DNA of 64,000 nt from Pseudomonas fluorescens (GCF_019212185.1 NZ_CP078138.1:5867501-5931500), one strand, 5' to 3'. Counted from the first letter of the stretch, positions 20,332 to 31,608 are shown. Numbers and translations: made by a program. Notes: generated by a model from the sequence alone, not told the origin.

Positions 20332-21156
20332 TTACACCTGTGCCGTACGCAGTTTCTCGCTACGACCACGCAACCATTCCAGGGTCAGCAGCAGGATCAC
20401 CGAGAAGGCAATCAGCAGGGTCGCGGCGGCGGCGATGGTCGGGCTGAGGTTTTCGCGGATGCCGCTGAACATCTGCCGTGGCAAGGTCGCCTGCTCGGGG
20501 CCGGCAAGGAACAGCGTCACCACCACTTCATCGAACGAAGTGGCGAAGGCGAACAGCGCGCCGGAAATGACTCCGGGGGCGATCAACGGCAGGGTCACCC
20601 GGCGGAAGGCGGTCAACGGCGAGGCGCCGAGGCTGGCCGCCGCACGCACCAGGTTGTGGTTGAAGCCCTGCAAGGTTGCCGACACGGTGATGATCACGAA
20701 CGGCACACCCAGCACCGCGTGCACCACAATCAGTGAGAAGAAGCTGTTGCCCAGGCCCAGCGGCGCAAAGAACAGGTAGCTGGCCACACCGATGATCACC
20801 ACCGGCACCACCATGGGCGAAATCACCAGTGCCATCACCAGCGGCTTGCCGGGGAAGTCGCCGCGGGTCAGGCCAATCGCCGCCAGCGTGCCGAAGACCA
20901 TGGCCAGCACGGTGGCTGCCGGCGCCACGATGATGCTGTTTTTGAGGGCGCGCATCCATTCCGCCGAGGCGAAGAAGTCCTGATACCAGTGCAGCGAGAA
21001 ACCCTGCAGCGGATAGACCAGAAAGCTCCCCGAGTTGAACGACAACGGCACGATCACCAACACCGGCAGGATCAGGAACAACAGGATCAGCCCGCAGAGA
21101 ATGCGCAAGCTGTAGAACCACACCCGCTCGACGGGCGACATATACGGACTCAGCAT
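20332..21156 (-). CDS. agtD: ABC transporter permease (PotI/AgtD type)
   Basis: Inner-membrane subunit of 274 residues with six hydrophobic segments and the EAA-loop region AAASLGASPLTAFRRVTLPLIAPG characteristic of polyamine-type importers. It is the last gene of a four-gene ABC operon (ATPase, binding protein, two permeases). The arrangement and its two-component neighbour match PA0603-PA0606 (agtABCD), the GABA/5-aminovalerate importer of P. aeruginosa, so the symbol rests on synteny. Polyamine transport is the main alternative. Confidence 0.85.
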   Translation of the reverse strand: MLSPYMSPVERVWFYSLRILCGLILLFLILPVLVIVPLSFNSGSFLVYPLQGFSLHWYQDFFASAEWMRALKNSIIVAPAATVLAMVFGTLAAIGLTRGDFPGKPLVMALVISPMVVPVVIIGVASYLFFAPLGLGNSFFSLIVVHAVLGVPFVIITVSATLQGFNHNLVRAAASLGASPLTAFRRVTLPLIAPGVISGALFAFATSFDEVVVTLFLAGPEQATLPRQMFSGIRENLSPTIAAAATLLIAFSVILLLTLEWLRGRSEKLRTAQV

Positions 21157-21169
21157 TTCGATTCTCCCT

Positions 21170-22417
21170 TTAGCTCAGGCGCAGGCGGCTCGCGCCCACC
21201 AGCCAGCTGTAAATCAGATAGAGCACGACGGTTGCCAGCAACAGCAGTCCGCCCAGCGCCGTGGCCATACCCCAGTTGATACTGGTGTTGGTGTAGAAGG
21301 CGACGAAGTAGCTGACCATCTGATCGTTCGGGCTGCCGAGCAGCGCCGGAGTGATGTAGTAACCAATGGCCAGGATGAACACCAACAGGCAACCGGCGCC
21401 GACACCGGCATAGGTTTGCGGGAAGTACACCCGCCAAAAGCTGGCGAATGGATGGCAACCTAGGGAAATCGCGGCTCGCATGTAAGTCGGCGAGATGCCT
21501 TTCATCACGCTGTAGATCGGCAGAATCATGAACGGCAGCAGGATGTGCACCATCGAGATGTAGACCCCGGTGCGGTTGAACACCAACTCCAGCGGCTTAT
21601 CGATGATGCCCATGGCCATCATCGCGCTGTTGATCAAGCCACCCGATTGCAGCAACACGATCCAGGCGGCCACACGCACCAGGATCGACGTCCAGAACGG
21701 CAGCAACACCAAAATCATCAACAGGTTGCTTTGGCGCGCCGGCAGATTGGCCAGCAGGTAGGCCAATGGATAGGCCAGCAGCAAGCAAATGGCCGTAATC
21801 ACTAGGCCCATCCAGAAGGTACGGGCAAAGATATCCAGGTAGATCGCCTGATCGGGGGTTGCCGGGGCGACTTCACCGAGATCGTCGATACGATGGTCAA
21901 CGGCCGCCAGCAGGTAATAAGGGGTGACGCTGCTGGTGTTGCGACGCACCGCTTGCCAGTACGCAGGGTCACCCCAGCGCTCATCCAGCGCTTCCATCGC
22001 GTCCTTATAAGAAGTCGGCTCAGTCTTGAATGGCAATGCGCGGGCGGTTTTGGTCAGCAGGCTGCGATAGCCGGCCAACTCCATGTTCAGGCGCTTGGAC
22101 AGATCGCCCAAGGTTTGATTCTTGCGGGCTTCGGCCAGATCTTCGCTGGCAGCCTTGTACACCGGATCAGCCGGCAGGCCACGGCCATCCCAGGCAGCGA
22201 TGGCCGCCACCGTACGCGGCATGCCGCCGACCACTTCCGGGTTACCGACGCTTTTGTAGAGCAGCGCCACGATGGGCACCAGAAACACCAGCAACAGAAA
22301 CAGCACCAGCGGCGCGATCAGGGCCTGGGCCTTCCAGCGGTTGACCCGCTCGGCACGCGCCAGGCGCTGCTTCAGGGTGCGATTGGTGCCCTCGTTCAAG
22401 GGAACGGCGATGGCCAT
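21170..22417 (-). CDS. agtC: ABC transporter permease (PotH/AgtC type)
   Basis: Inner-membrane permease of 415 residues, longer than a typical PotH (about 300) because a soluble insert of about 150 residues lies between the first membrane segment (residues 30-55) and the remaining five. The EAA loop reads RAAISLGCHPFASFWRVYFPQ. It is separated from agtD by 13 nt and from the binding-protein gene upstream by a 170-bp spacer with REP repeats. Symbol by synteny. Confidence 0.85.
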   Translation of the reverse strand: MAIAVPLNEGTNRTLKQRLARAERVNRWKAQALIAPLVLFLLLVFLVPIVALLYKSVGNPEVVGGMPRTVAAIAAWDGRGLPADPVYKAASEDLAEARKNQTLGDLSKRLNMELAGYRSLLTKTARALPFKTEPTSYKDAMEALDERWGDPAYWQAVRRNTSSVTPYYLLAAVDHRIDDLGEVAPATPDQAIYLDIFARTFWMGLVITAICLLLAYPLAYLLANLPARQSNLLMILVLLPFWTSILVRVAAWIVLLQSGGLINSAMMAMGIIDKPLELVFNRTGVYISMVHILLPFMILPIYSVMKGISPTYMRAAISLGCHPFASFWRVYFPQTYAGVGAGCLLVFILAIGYYITPALLGSPNDQMVSYFVAFYTNTSINWGMATALGGLLLLATVVLYLIYSWLVGASRLRLS

Positions 22418-22446
22418 GGCGAACTCCGAAAATCTTTGATCGTTGC

Positions 22447-22565
22447 AGGGGCGGCGAACCGCCCCGAACTTTTATAGGTGGGAGCGAGCGTGCTATCGAT
22501 GGTGACTGACAGCTCAGCATTGATGCTGACTGACATACCGCTATCCCGAGCAGGCTCGCTCCTAC
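22447..22565. repeat. Hairpin plus degenerate REPIN inside the agt operon
   Basis: GGGGCGG-CGAA-CCGCCCC (22447-22464) is a perfect 7-bp stem with a tetraloop. Next to it is a degenerate REP pair, arms about 22477-22501 and 22539-22565. The right arm carries the same GAGCAGGCTCGCTCCTAC as the REPIN at 20.3 kb. The block lies between the binding-protein gene and the first permease gene. Confidence 0.85.
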
Positions 22566-22587
22566 AGCGTAAGGCCGCGGTGCGGTC

Positions 22588-23628
22588 TTACTTGGCAGCC
22601 CACGAGTTGAAGCGCTGCTCCAGTTGCTCGCCGTTGTCAGCCCAGAAGCTGACGTCGATCTGCACCTGGTTGGCGATATTTTCCGGGGTGGTCGGCATGT
22701 CTTTCAGAATCTCCGCCGCCAACAGCGGGACGGCTTGGGTATTGGCCGGGCCGTAGGCGATGTTTTCCGAATAGGTTTTCTGCTGCTGCGGTTGTACCGA
22801 GTAGGCGATGAATTTCTTCGCCGCTTCAGCACGCTTGGCGTCCAGACCTTTCGGGATGGCCCATGCGTCGAAGTCGTAGATGCCGCCGTTCCACACGACT
22901 TTCAGGTTGGATTCTTTCTGTACCGCAGCGATGCGACCGTTGTAGGCCGAGCTCATGACCACGTCACCGGAGGCGAGGTATTGCGGCGGCTGCGCACCGG
23001 CTTCCCACCACTGGATGCTTGGCTTGAGTTCATCGAGCTTCTTGAAGGCGCGGTCCTGGCCATCTTTGCCGGCCAGCACTTTATAGACGTCTTTCGGCGC
23101 GACGCCGTCGGCCATCAGGGCGAATTCCAGGGTGTACTTGGCGCCTTTGCGCAGACCACGCTTGCCCGGGAAGTTTTTGGTGTCCCAGAAATCGGCCCAG
23201 CTGGTGGGTGCGGTTTTCAGCTTGTCAGCGTTGTAGGCGAGCACGGTCGACCATACGAAGAAGCCGACGCCGCACGGCTGGATGGCGCCCTTGACGTAAT
23301 CTTCGGTCTTGCCGAACAGCGCCGGGTCCAGTTGCTCGAACATGTCTTCATCGCAACCACGGGACAGTTCGGGCGATTCAACCTCTACCAGGTCCCAGGA
23401 CACACTCTTGGTGTCGACCATGGCCTTGATCTTGGCCATTTCACCGTTGTACTCGCCGGCGACGATCTTGCCGTTACCCGCCGCTTCCCACGGTGCATAG
23501 AAGGCCTTGACCTGGGCCGCCTTGTTCGCGCCGCCAAACGACACCACGGTCAGATCAGTGGCAGCCATTGCGTGTGCGGCGCCCATCATGCCCAGTGCCA
23601 AAGCGGTGAATTTCAGGGATTTCAACAT
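22588..23628 (-). CDS. agtB: Periplasmic binding protein of ABC importer (PotD/AgtB type)
   Basis: Extracellular solute-binding protein of 346 residues with a signal peptide (MLKSLKFTALALGMMGAAHAMA). The mature part begins TDLTVVSFGGANKAAQ, typical of the PotD/F family. It should bind a small amino-carboxylate or polyamine in the periplasm and deliver it to AgtCD. It is preceded by agtA with a 44-bp gap and followed by a REP/hairpin block that may stabilise its upstream mRNA. Ligand assignment is by synteny only. Confidence 0.87.
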   Translation of the reverse strand: MLKSLKFTALALGMMGAAHAMAATDLTVVSFGGANKAAQVKAFYAPWEAAGNGKIVAGEYNGEMAKIKAMVDTKSVSWDLVEVESPELSRGCDEDMFEQLDPALFGKTEDYVKGAIQPCGVGFFVWSTVLAYNADKLKTAPTSWADFWDTKNFPGKRGLRKGAKYTLEFALMADGVAPKDVYKVLAGKDGQDRAFKKLDELKPSIQWWEAGAQPPQYLASGDVVMSSAYNGRIAAVQKESNLKVVWNGGIYDFDAWAIPKGLDAKRAEAAKKFIAYSVQPQQQKTYSENIAYGPANTQAVPLLAAEILKDMPTTPENIANQVQIDVSFWADNGEQLEQRFNSWAAK

Positions 23629-23672
23629 TTATTGTTCTCTCCACGTGCGGGGTTGGTGAAGCAAGGGGGCGA

Positions 23673-24797
23673 TCAGTTCGCCTCTAGAAGTGGGTCGAGC
23701 GCGCGAACGTGTTCGACCTGCCAGCCAAGCGGAACCACGTCTCCGACGGCCAATGCCGGATCAAGCTCGGCAATTGGCTGTTTCACGAAGAAGTCGGTCT
23801 TGCCGCAGACTTCGAGGCGAACGCGAACGTGGTCGCCCAGATAGATGAATTCCGCCACCCGCCCGGAGAAACGGTTGGCACAGGACTCGCTGGAGCCGTT
23901 GAGACTTACGCGCTCCGGACGAATCGACAAGGTCACCGGCTCGCCGGTCTTGCCGACGTTCACCGCCAGCGCTTCAACCTTTTCCCCGCGCCCCAGTTCG
24001 ACCACGCAGCGGTCGCCGGTCTGGCTGTGCAGCCGGCCGTTGAGGCGGTTGTTTTCGCCAATGAAGTTGGCGACGAAGGTATTTTTCGGTTCTTCGTACA
24101 GCGTGCGCGGCGGGGCAATCTGCTGGATCTCGCCTTGGTGGAATACTGCCACCCGGTCGGACATGGTCAGGGCCTCGCCCTGGTCGTGGGTCACGTAGAC
24201 CACGGTCACGCCGAGGCGCTCGTGCAGGTGCTTGATCTCCATCTGCATGTGTTCACGCAGTTGTTTATCAAGGGCACCCAGGGGTTCGTCCATCAGCACC
24301 AATTGCGGCTCGAACACCAGGGCACGGGCCAGCGCCACACGCTGCTGTTGGCCACCGGAGAGTTGCGCCGGATACCGCTGGGCGAAGCTGTCCAGCTGAA
24401 CCATGCTCAGCACACGCTTGACCCGATCGCTGACGTCGCTTTTGTTCAGGCCGCGCACAGTCAGCGGGAACGCCAGGTTCTCCGCCACCGTCATGTGCGG
24501 GAACAAGGCGTAGTTCTGAAAGACCATGCCGATGTCTCGCTTGTGCGGCGGCACGTTGTTGATCGAGCGACCGGCCAGGAGGATCTCGCCGGCGGTCGGT
24601 GTTTCAAAACCGGCGAGCATCATCAGACTGGTGGTCTTGCCGGAGCCGGACGGCCCGAGCAAGGTGAGAAATTCGCCTTTGCGAATGTCCAGGTTGAGGT
24701 CTTTGACGATCAGGTTCTCGCCGTCGTAGCTCTTCTGCACGCCACGAAAGCTGACCAGCACATCATTGGTCCCCGCACTTGAATCGACCGCGCTCAT
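23673..24797 (-). CDS. agtA: ABC transporter ATP-binding protein (PotA/AgtA type)
   Basis: ATPase of 374 residues. Walker A is GPSGSGKTTSLMM, the signature is LSGGQQQRVALARAL, and Walker B is LVLMDEPLGALD, followed by the H-loop VTHDQGEA. A C-terminal TOBE-type regulatory domain follows from about residue 245. ATG 24797 lies downstream of AAAGG; a GTG two codons upstream is less likely. First gene of the agtABCD operon, 231 bp from the response regulator gene. Confidence 0.92.
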   Translation of the reverse strand: MSAVDSSAGTNDVLVSFRGVQKSYDGENLIVKDLNLDIRKGEFLTLLGPSGSGKTTSLMMLAGFETPTAGEILLAGRSINNVPPHKRDIGMVFQNYALFPHMTVAENLAFPLTVRGLNKSDVSDRVKRVLSMVQLDSFAQRYPAQLSGGQQQRVALARALVFEPQLVLMDEPLGALDKQLREHMQMEIKHLHERLGVTVVYVTHDQGEALTMSDRVAVFHQGEIQQIAPPRTLYEEPKNTFVANFIGENNRLNGRLHSQTGDRCVVELGRGEKVEALAVNVGKTGEPVTLSIRPERVSLNGSSESCANRFSGRVAEFIYLGDHVRVRLEVCGKTDFFVKQPIAELDPALAVGDVVPLGWQVEHVRALDPLLEAN

Positions 24798-24907
24798 ACC
24801 CACACCTTTATTGTTGATGACTGCCGTGGATTAAGCCTAGTGGCTACGCGCAGTCACGCAAATCGGGGCGCAGGAGAGAATCGCCTCAGCCGGATGGAAG
24901 GCCGGGG

Positions 24908-24923
24908 GTAGGGATTGCCCTAC
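24908..24923. promoter_or_regulatory. Candidate operator upstream of agtA
   Basis: GTAGGG-ATTG-CCCTAC is a perfect inverted repeat of 6-bp arms about 110 nt upstream of agtA. Size and symmetry suit a dimeric NarL-type regulator such as the adjacent AgtR. No protein-DNA evidence is available. Confidence 0.4.
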
Positions 24924-24970
24924 AAGGATGGCGCGTTTTGGCATGCTTTACGGCAGTTGGCCAGACACCT

Positions 24971-24985
24971 GCCGGAAGATCCGGC
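24971..24985 (-). terminator. Hairpin after agtR
   Basis: GCCGGA-AGA-TCCGGC is a perfect 6-bp stem about 45 nt beyond the agtR stop. No T-run follows on the minus strand, so termination is weak or Rho-assisted. Confidence 0.4.
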
Positions 24986-25028
24986 GACGGCGTCGGGCTG
25001 ACCTGTCGTAAATGGATATGTCGGTGGA

Positions 25029-25658
25029 TCAGAGCAGCTTGTGCTCCATCGCGTACTTCACGAGTTCCGCCAGCGAGGTGATGTTGAGCTTCTGCATCAG
25101 CCGCGCCTTGTGGGTACTGATGGTCTTGCTGCTCAAGGCCAGTTGTTGGGCAATATCGTTGACGTTGGCGCCCTGGGCCAGGCGCTCGAACACCGAGAAT
25201 TCACGCTCCGAGAGCAGCGAATGCAAGGGCCGCGAATCGGTCAGCCCGACCTCGAAGACCATGCGGTCGGCCAGGTCCGGGTCGATGTAGCGCCCACCGC
25301 CCGCCACTCGGCGAATCGCCGTCAGGAGCAATGAGGGGGCGCTGTCCTTGGTGGCATAGCCGGCAGCGCCAACCTTCAACGCCCGCGCCGCCATCTGCGC
25401 TTCGTCGTGCATCGACAACACCAGGATTGCCGGCGGGTTGTTCAGGGCGCGAATCCGCGGAATCGCCTCCAGGCCATTGACCCCTGGCATCGAGATGTCC
25501 AGCAACACCACTTCACAGGGCACATGGCGCAGGGTCTCCAGCAGTTGCTCGCCATTGCTCGCCTCTCCCACTACCTGCAGGTCCTTGGCCATGCCAATCA
25601 ACTGCTTGATGCCTTCGCGGACAATGGTGTGGTCTTCAGCTACCAGTACACGGATCAC
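25029..25658 (-). CDS. agtR: NarL/LuxR-type response regulator
   Basis: Two-domain regulator of 209 residues. The receiver has acidic VAEDHTIVREG, the phospho-acceptor aspartate in VVLLDISMPGV, and the conserved lysine in YATKDS. A C-terminal LuxR helix-turn-helix includes LSEREFSVFERLAQGANVND and LSSKTISTHKARLMQKL. GTG 25658 follows the strong site GGGGGAGAAG and is preferred to the TTG at 25673. It lies 18 nt downstream of the sensor kinase stop. The position next to agtABCD matches PA0601 (AgtR). Confidence 0.88.
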   Translation of the reverse strand: MIRVLVAEDHTIVREGIKQLIGMAKDLQVVGEASNGEQLLETLRHVPCEVVLLDISMPGVNGLEAIPRIRALNNPPAILVLSMHDEAQMAARALKVGAAGYATKDSAPSLLLTAIRRVAGGGRYIDPDLADRMVFEVGLTDSRPLHSLLSEREFSVFERLAQGANVNDIAQQLALSSKTISTHKARLMQKLNITSLAELVKYAMEHKLL

Positions 25659-25676
25659 AGACTTCTCCCCCAAAAC

Positions 25677-28079
25677 TCAGTTGCAGACTTCGCGCAACGG
25701 CACCCGCACCTTGAGCGAGGTGCCCTCTCCCGGCATGCTCTCGAGCACCAGCGTACCGCCCATGATCAACACTCGTTCACGCATGCCGACCAACCCGAAA
25801 GATGTCGGCCTACTCATTGATGCGACAAAACCGACGCCATCATCGCTGACCGTCAGGCATAACACATCGCTCTCAAGCGCCAGCGTCAGTTCCACAGTAT
25901 GCGCCTGGGCATGGCGCATGACATTGGTCAGGGCTTCCTGAAGGATCCGGAACAAGCCAATGGCCTTGGCGTCACTGAGTACCGGCAGGTTGTCCGGCAC
26001 CTGGACCAGGCACGGGATCTGGGTCCGCGCCTCGAAACGCCGCGCCTGCCACTCAATGGCGGAGGCTATACCGGCATCCAGAATCGGGGGACGCAACGCG
26101 CTAGCCACATCGCGCACCAACTGGAACAGCTGGGCGATCAGGCGCTTCATGCTGTTGAGCCGTTCACTCAGGCCCGGATCGAGCTCGGCGTAAGCCAGTT
26201 CGCACATCGACGTTTCAAGCTTGAGCACCGTCAGCATCTGACCCAACTCATCATGAACCTCCCTGGCAATACGTGCCTTTTCCTCTTCTCGCACGCTCTC
26301 CAGGTGCGCCGACAATTCACGTAATTGCTCGCGAGAGCTGGCCAGTTCCAGCTCGATTCGCTTGCTCTCGCTGATGTCCCAGACAATTCCGTCCCAGACG
26401 TAGGCGCCATCGTCGAGCTGACGGGTAATCGCCTTGATTTCCGCCCAGCGTTGTTGTCCCTGGCGCGTCAGGATTCGGCCTTGCCACGACCAGTCGCTGT
26501 CGGTGTCCAGCGCATGGTCCTGAGTCTGGTGATAGCTGGCCTTGTCGTCCGGATGCACCAGGCTGCGCAGCCCCATATCGCGATGGCTGAGGATGGTCGG
26601 CGAGTAACCCACCAGGCTCTCGCTGCCTTCACTGATGTAGGCAAAATCGATCTGTCCTGTCACTGGCGCCCGCTCAAGACGGAAGACCAAGCCTGGTACG
26701 TTGGCGGCAATCCCCTGCAAGCGTGCCTCGCTTTCACGCAAGGCGGCCAGGGCGCGACGGCGCTCGGTGACGTCATTGAGGTAGACCACCAGATACTCAC
26801 TGTCGCGAAAGCGCAGGAAGCTCAGGCTCACATCGGCCGGCAGGATGCTGCCGTCGGCGCGCACGCAGTTGGTCTCAAAGCTCTGCGGCCCCTCTTCGCT
26901 GGCCCGTGCGCGCTTCCACAGGCTCAGCCAACGGTCCATGTGCAGATTGGGCTCGAAATCAATCAAGGGCCGGTCGATCACCCCGCCCGGTACGTAGCCA
27001 AGCATGTCCTCGGCGGCGCGGTTGGCGTAGCGCACATGGCTGTCCCAATTGACCCAGAGAATCCCCACCGTGCTTTGATCGATGGAGAACTGCGTCAGGC
27101 GCAACGCCTCCTCGCTGGCGGTGCGCAGGGCAATGTCTTCGCGGGCGGCGAGCAGTCGCTGTTCCAGCACATGTTGCTGGCGGCGCTGCCAAATCACAAT
27201 GGCCATGGCACTGAGCATCAGCACCGCCAGCAGCAGGCAAAGGTTTTTCCAGAACACCGCAGACTCGGACAAGCGCGGGTATTTGGGTTGCAACCAACGC
27301 GCGTGCAACTGCTCCAGATCTTTGGCTGGGATGGCGTGCAGGGCACTCTCGATGATACCGGCCAGTTGCGGCCAGTCACGACGAGTGGCGACCCGCAGCA
27401 ACTGCGGCAGACCGATATCGCCAACCACCGCCAGCCCGGCAAATTCCGCTTCAGCGGACAAGCGACTCAGTTGCGCCTCGTCGATCACCGCGTAGCGCGC
27501 CTGCTGGCTCAGCAGCAGTTGCAAAGCCTGACGCTCCAGCGGCACACCTTGCAGATTGAGATGGGTGTAATTGCTGCGCAAATAGTCGGCGATTGCACTG
27601 GGCATGCGCACCGCGACACGGGTTTGCGGGTCAAGCTTCTCCAGGTCAACCGCACCCGCGCCTTTCTGCTGGCTGACCACCAATTGCGGCACGCGCATAT
27701 AAGGGTCGGTGAATTGCCACAAACGCAGGCCGGCGGGCGTCTGGGTCAGACCGGGAGCCAAATCGACCTCGCCCTCTCGCACCGCTTGTTCCAGTTGCGC
27801 CACATCCGGAAAGTTGCGCCAGCTCAGCTCAATCTTCAACGCGCTGGCCAGCCATTGCATCAATTCGACATTGGCCCCGGACAAGCGCTGCAAGCGCCGG
27901 TCGTACTGGGCGTAAGGGGCCTGCAGCACCACCCCCACCCGCAACTCGCTGTGCTGCGCCAGCCATTCGCGTTGTTCGCTGCTCAACTGCGCAACGCGCG
28001 CAGGTGGCGTGGAGACCGCCCACGCCATCAAGGGAAGGCAAAAACAGCCGATAACCAACAGGCAGCGAAGACGCTTCAT
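25677..28079 (-). CDS. agtS: Hybrid periplasmic-sensor histidine kinase (AgtS type)
   Basis: Inner-membrane kinase of 800 residues. In order: signal peptide, periplasmic SBP_bac_3 domain (about residues 40-260, starting SSEQREWLAQHSELRVGV), one membrane helix near 280-300, coiled coil, two PAS/PAC domains, a HisKA_3 box (RIAREVHDELGQML), and a HATPase end with FGLVGMRERV. It should bind an amino compound directly in the periplasm and phosphorylate AgtR. Start ATG 28079 gives the signal peptide MKRLRCLLVIGCFCL. Assignment to AgtS (PA0600) is by architecture and synteny. Confidence 0.87.
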   Translation of the reverse strand: MKRLRCLLVIGCFCLPLMAWAVSTPPARVAQLSSEQREWLAQHSELRVGVVLQAPYAQYDRRLQRLSGANVELMQWLASALKIELSWRNFPDVAQLEQAVREGEVDLAPGLTQTPAGLRLWQFTDPYMRVPQLVVSQQKGAGAVDLEKLDPQTRVAVRMPSAIADYLRSNYTHLNLQGVPLERQALQLLLSQQARYAVIDEAQLSRLSAEAEFAGLAVVGDIGLPQLLRVATRRDWPQLAGIIESALHAIPAKDLEQLHARWLQPKYPRLSESAVFWKNLCLLLAVLMLSAMAIVIWQRRQQHVLEQRLLAAREDIALRTASEEALRLTQFSIDQSTVGILWVNWDSHVRYANRAAEDMLGYVPGGVIDRPLIDFEPNLHMDRWLSLWKRARASEEGPQSFETNCVRADGSILPADVSLSFLRFRDSEYLVVYLNDVTERRRALAALRESEARLQGIAANVPGLVFRLERAPVTGQIDFAYISEGSESLVGYSPTILSHRDMGLRSLVHPDDKASYHQTQDHALDTDSDWSWQGRILTRQGQQRWAEIKAITRQLDDGAYVWDGIVWDISESKRIELELASSREQLRELSAHLESVREEEKARIAREVHDELGQMLTVLKLETSMCELAYAELDPGLSERLNSMKRLIAQLFQLVRDVASALRPPILDAGIASAIEWQARRFEARTQIPCLVQVPDNLPVLSDAKAIGLFRILQEALTNVMRHAQAHTVELTLALESDVLCLTVSDDGVGFVASMSRPTSFGLVGMRERVLIMGGTLVLESMPGEGTSLKVRVPLREVCN

Positions 28080-28153
28080 CCGAACTCTCACACACTGACA
28101 AATACTGACCAACCCATTAGGCTGCCGGGATTACTTCTGGCCTGGAATATCCG

Positions 28154-29131
28154 ATGCCCCCTGTCTACCGCACGGCACTGCCCGCATTGTGCCTGTCGCT
28201 GATATTGCCTTGCGCCCTTTCTGTGCAAGCCGCCGAACCGGCCCCCGCTTCCGTCGAGACACAACCCGAGCAACGCCAGGCTTTGTCGGAGCGTAGCCAG
28301 GAGGAAGCCGCAGCCCTGCAACGTACGGTCCCAGCCCAAGAGCAGCAACAGTTGCAGGTCGGCAGCGAAACCTTCCTCGCCCTGTGGAAGCCGGCCAACA
28401 CCAGTGAAGCCCAGGGCGTGGTGATTATCCTGCCTGGCAGCGGTGAAACAGCTGACTGGCCACAAGCAATTGCGCCCTTGCGCCAGAAATTGCCCGATGC
28501 CGACTGGGGCAGCCTGAGTCTCACTCTGCCCGACCTGCAAAGCAATGCCCCGGTGCCACGCATTCTCGACAGCACTCCAGCACCGCTGACCAGCGCAACA
28601 CCTGACAAGGATGCCAGTACCGCTGCGCCCATCGAGCAAGTGGCCGGCGGTGAGGACGAGGGGACTGATCACCCCGCAGCGCAAACCGCTGATGAGCTGA
28701 TCAATGCCGACGCGCAGCGCATCTATGCGCGCATTGACGCCGCCGTGGCCTTTGCCGAACAACAGAATGCTCGCAGTATCGTCCTTCTCGGACATGGCAC
28801 CGGGGCCTATTGGGCCGCACGTTACCTGAGTGAAAAACAGCCGGCGCAAGTGGCCAGGCTGGTAATGGTTGCGGCCCAGGTACCGCCCACACAGGCTAGC
28901 GGGCTGGCCGAGCTGACAGCCGGGTTGAAGTTGGCCACCCTGGACCTCTACTACAACGACAAACCGCTGCTGCAGCGTGCCGCCCAGGAACGCCAGCAGG
29001 CCAGCAAGCGCGTCAAGGAAGCGAACTTTCGCCAGGTGTCACTCAACGCCCTGCCCGGCAACAACGCTGCCGAACAGGAACAGTTGGTACGTCGGGTACG
29101 TGGCTGGCTCAGTCCACAAAAGTCGGAGTAA
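28154..29131 (+). CDS. DUF3530 family alpha/beta-hydrolase-like exported protein
   Basis: A protein of 325 residues with a signal peptide (cleavage near VQAAEP). A glutamine/glutamate-rich linker is followed by an alpha/beta-hydrolase-like core with GVVIILPGSGE and, later, LLGHGTGAYWA in place of a classical GxSxG nucleophile. The serine position reads HGT, so hydrolase activity is doubtful. It diverges from agtS and matches the position of PA0599. Function unknown. Confidence 0.75.
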   Translation: MPPVYRTALPALCLSLILPCALSVQAAEPAPASVETQPEQRQALSERSQEEAAALQRTVPAQEQQQLQVGSETFLALWKPANTSEAQGVVIILPGSGETADWPQAIAPLRQKLPDADWGSLSLTLPDLQSNAPVPRILDSTPAPLTSATPDKDASTAAPIEQVAGGEDEGTDHPAAQTADELINADAQRIYARIDAAVAFAEQQNARSIVLLGHGTGAYWAARYLSEKQPAQVARLVMVAAQVPPTQASGLAELTAGLKLATLDLYYNDKPLLQRAAQERQQASKRVKEANFRQVSLNALPGNNAAEQEQLVRRVRGWLSPQKSE

Positions 29132-29145
29132 AGATCCGCGCAGGC

Positions 29146-29913
29146 CTAGCGAAAATCCCGGCGCTGGCGAATCAGTGTGTAGGCGTTATGCAGCTCGCGG
29201 GTTTTTTCCGTGGCCTCACGCACCTGCGACGGCGAAGCGCCACTGCCGGCAATTTTGTCCGGATGATGGCGACTCAATAGACGGCGGTAGGCGCGTTTGA
29301 TCTGGCTAGGCTCACTGGTCACCGAGACACCCAGCATGCGCATCGCCTCCTGGTACGCTTCTCCACTGTTGGGCAAAGGTCGTTTGCGCGGCTCGTAATC
29401 ACTGGCCAGTGCCTGCACCTGCTCGGGCGTCCAGCCCAACCATTTGCCCCACTGGGCCAGCAACTCACGCTCCGCGCTGCCGCCACGTCCGTCTGCCCAG
29501 ACCATCCGCCAGCAAGCTCGCAACACCCCTTCAGCCGCATGGGGTTGCACACCTAATCGGCGCAAATAACCGCGCAAGCGATCATTTCCGGTCTTGCCGC
29601 GATTGAACGCAGCAATCGCCCGTTTCTGTGCAAAGTCATTCATCTCCAACGCGCGCATTTCCTGGCGCGCCTGATAGATATGACCATCCACCACCCGACC
29701 GTCACTCTTGGCCAAACGCCCGAGCAGCACAAACAACAGTTCGTCGTTGCGCAGCATCGGGCGTCCCCCCAAACGCTCACGCAGATGCCCAAGGCTTTGC
29801 AGTTGTAATCGGCGATCCAGCGCCTGGCCCAAGAGAGCGCCGAGCATGGCCCCCGGAATGCTGGCGATGGCAAAACCGGCTCCGGCTCCAATCAGAGTCC
29901 CTGGCCACAACAT
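29146..29913 (-). CDS. djlA: Co-chaperone DjlA-like J-domain protein
   Basis: A protein of 255 residues with an N-terminal glycine-rich membrane segment (LIGAGAGFAIASIPGAMLGALLG), a central TerB-like helical domain and a C-terminal J domain with the HPD motif in RHHPDK. This order is that of DjlA, which stimulates DnaK at the inner membrane. ATG 29913 is one nucleotide after the murU stop, so it is translated downstream of amgK-murU. The link to peptidoglycan recycling is positional only. Confidence 0.85.
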   Translation of the reverse strand: MLWPGTLIGAGAGFAIASIPGAMLGALLGQALDRRLQLQSLGHLRERLGGRPMLRNDELLFVLLGRLAKSDGRVVDGHIYQARQEMRALEMNDFAQKRAIAAFNRGKTGNDRLRGYLRRLGVQPHAAEGVLRACWRMVWADGRGGSAERELLAQWGKWLGWTPEQVQALASDYEPRKRPLPNSGEAYQEAMRMLGVSVTSEPSQIKRAYRRLLSRHHPDKIAGSGASPSQVREATEKTRELHNAYTLIRQRRDFR

Positions 29914-29914
29914 C

Positions 29915-31608
<1,694 letters not shown>

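Noticed and set aside
26325..28202. Plus-strand 625-codon frame
   Set aside because: Antisense of agtS, whose domains are coherent; high GC gives long open shadow frames.
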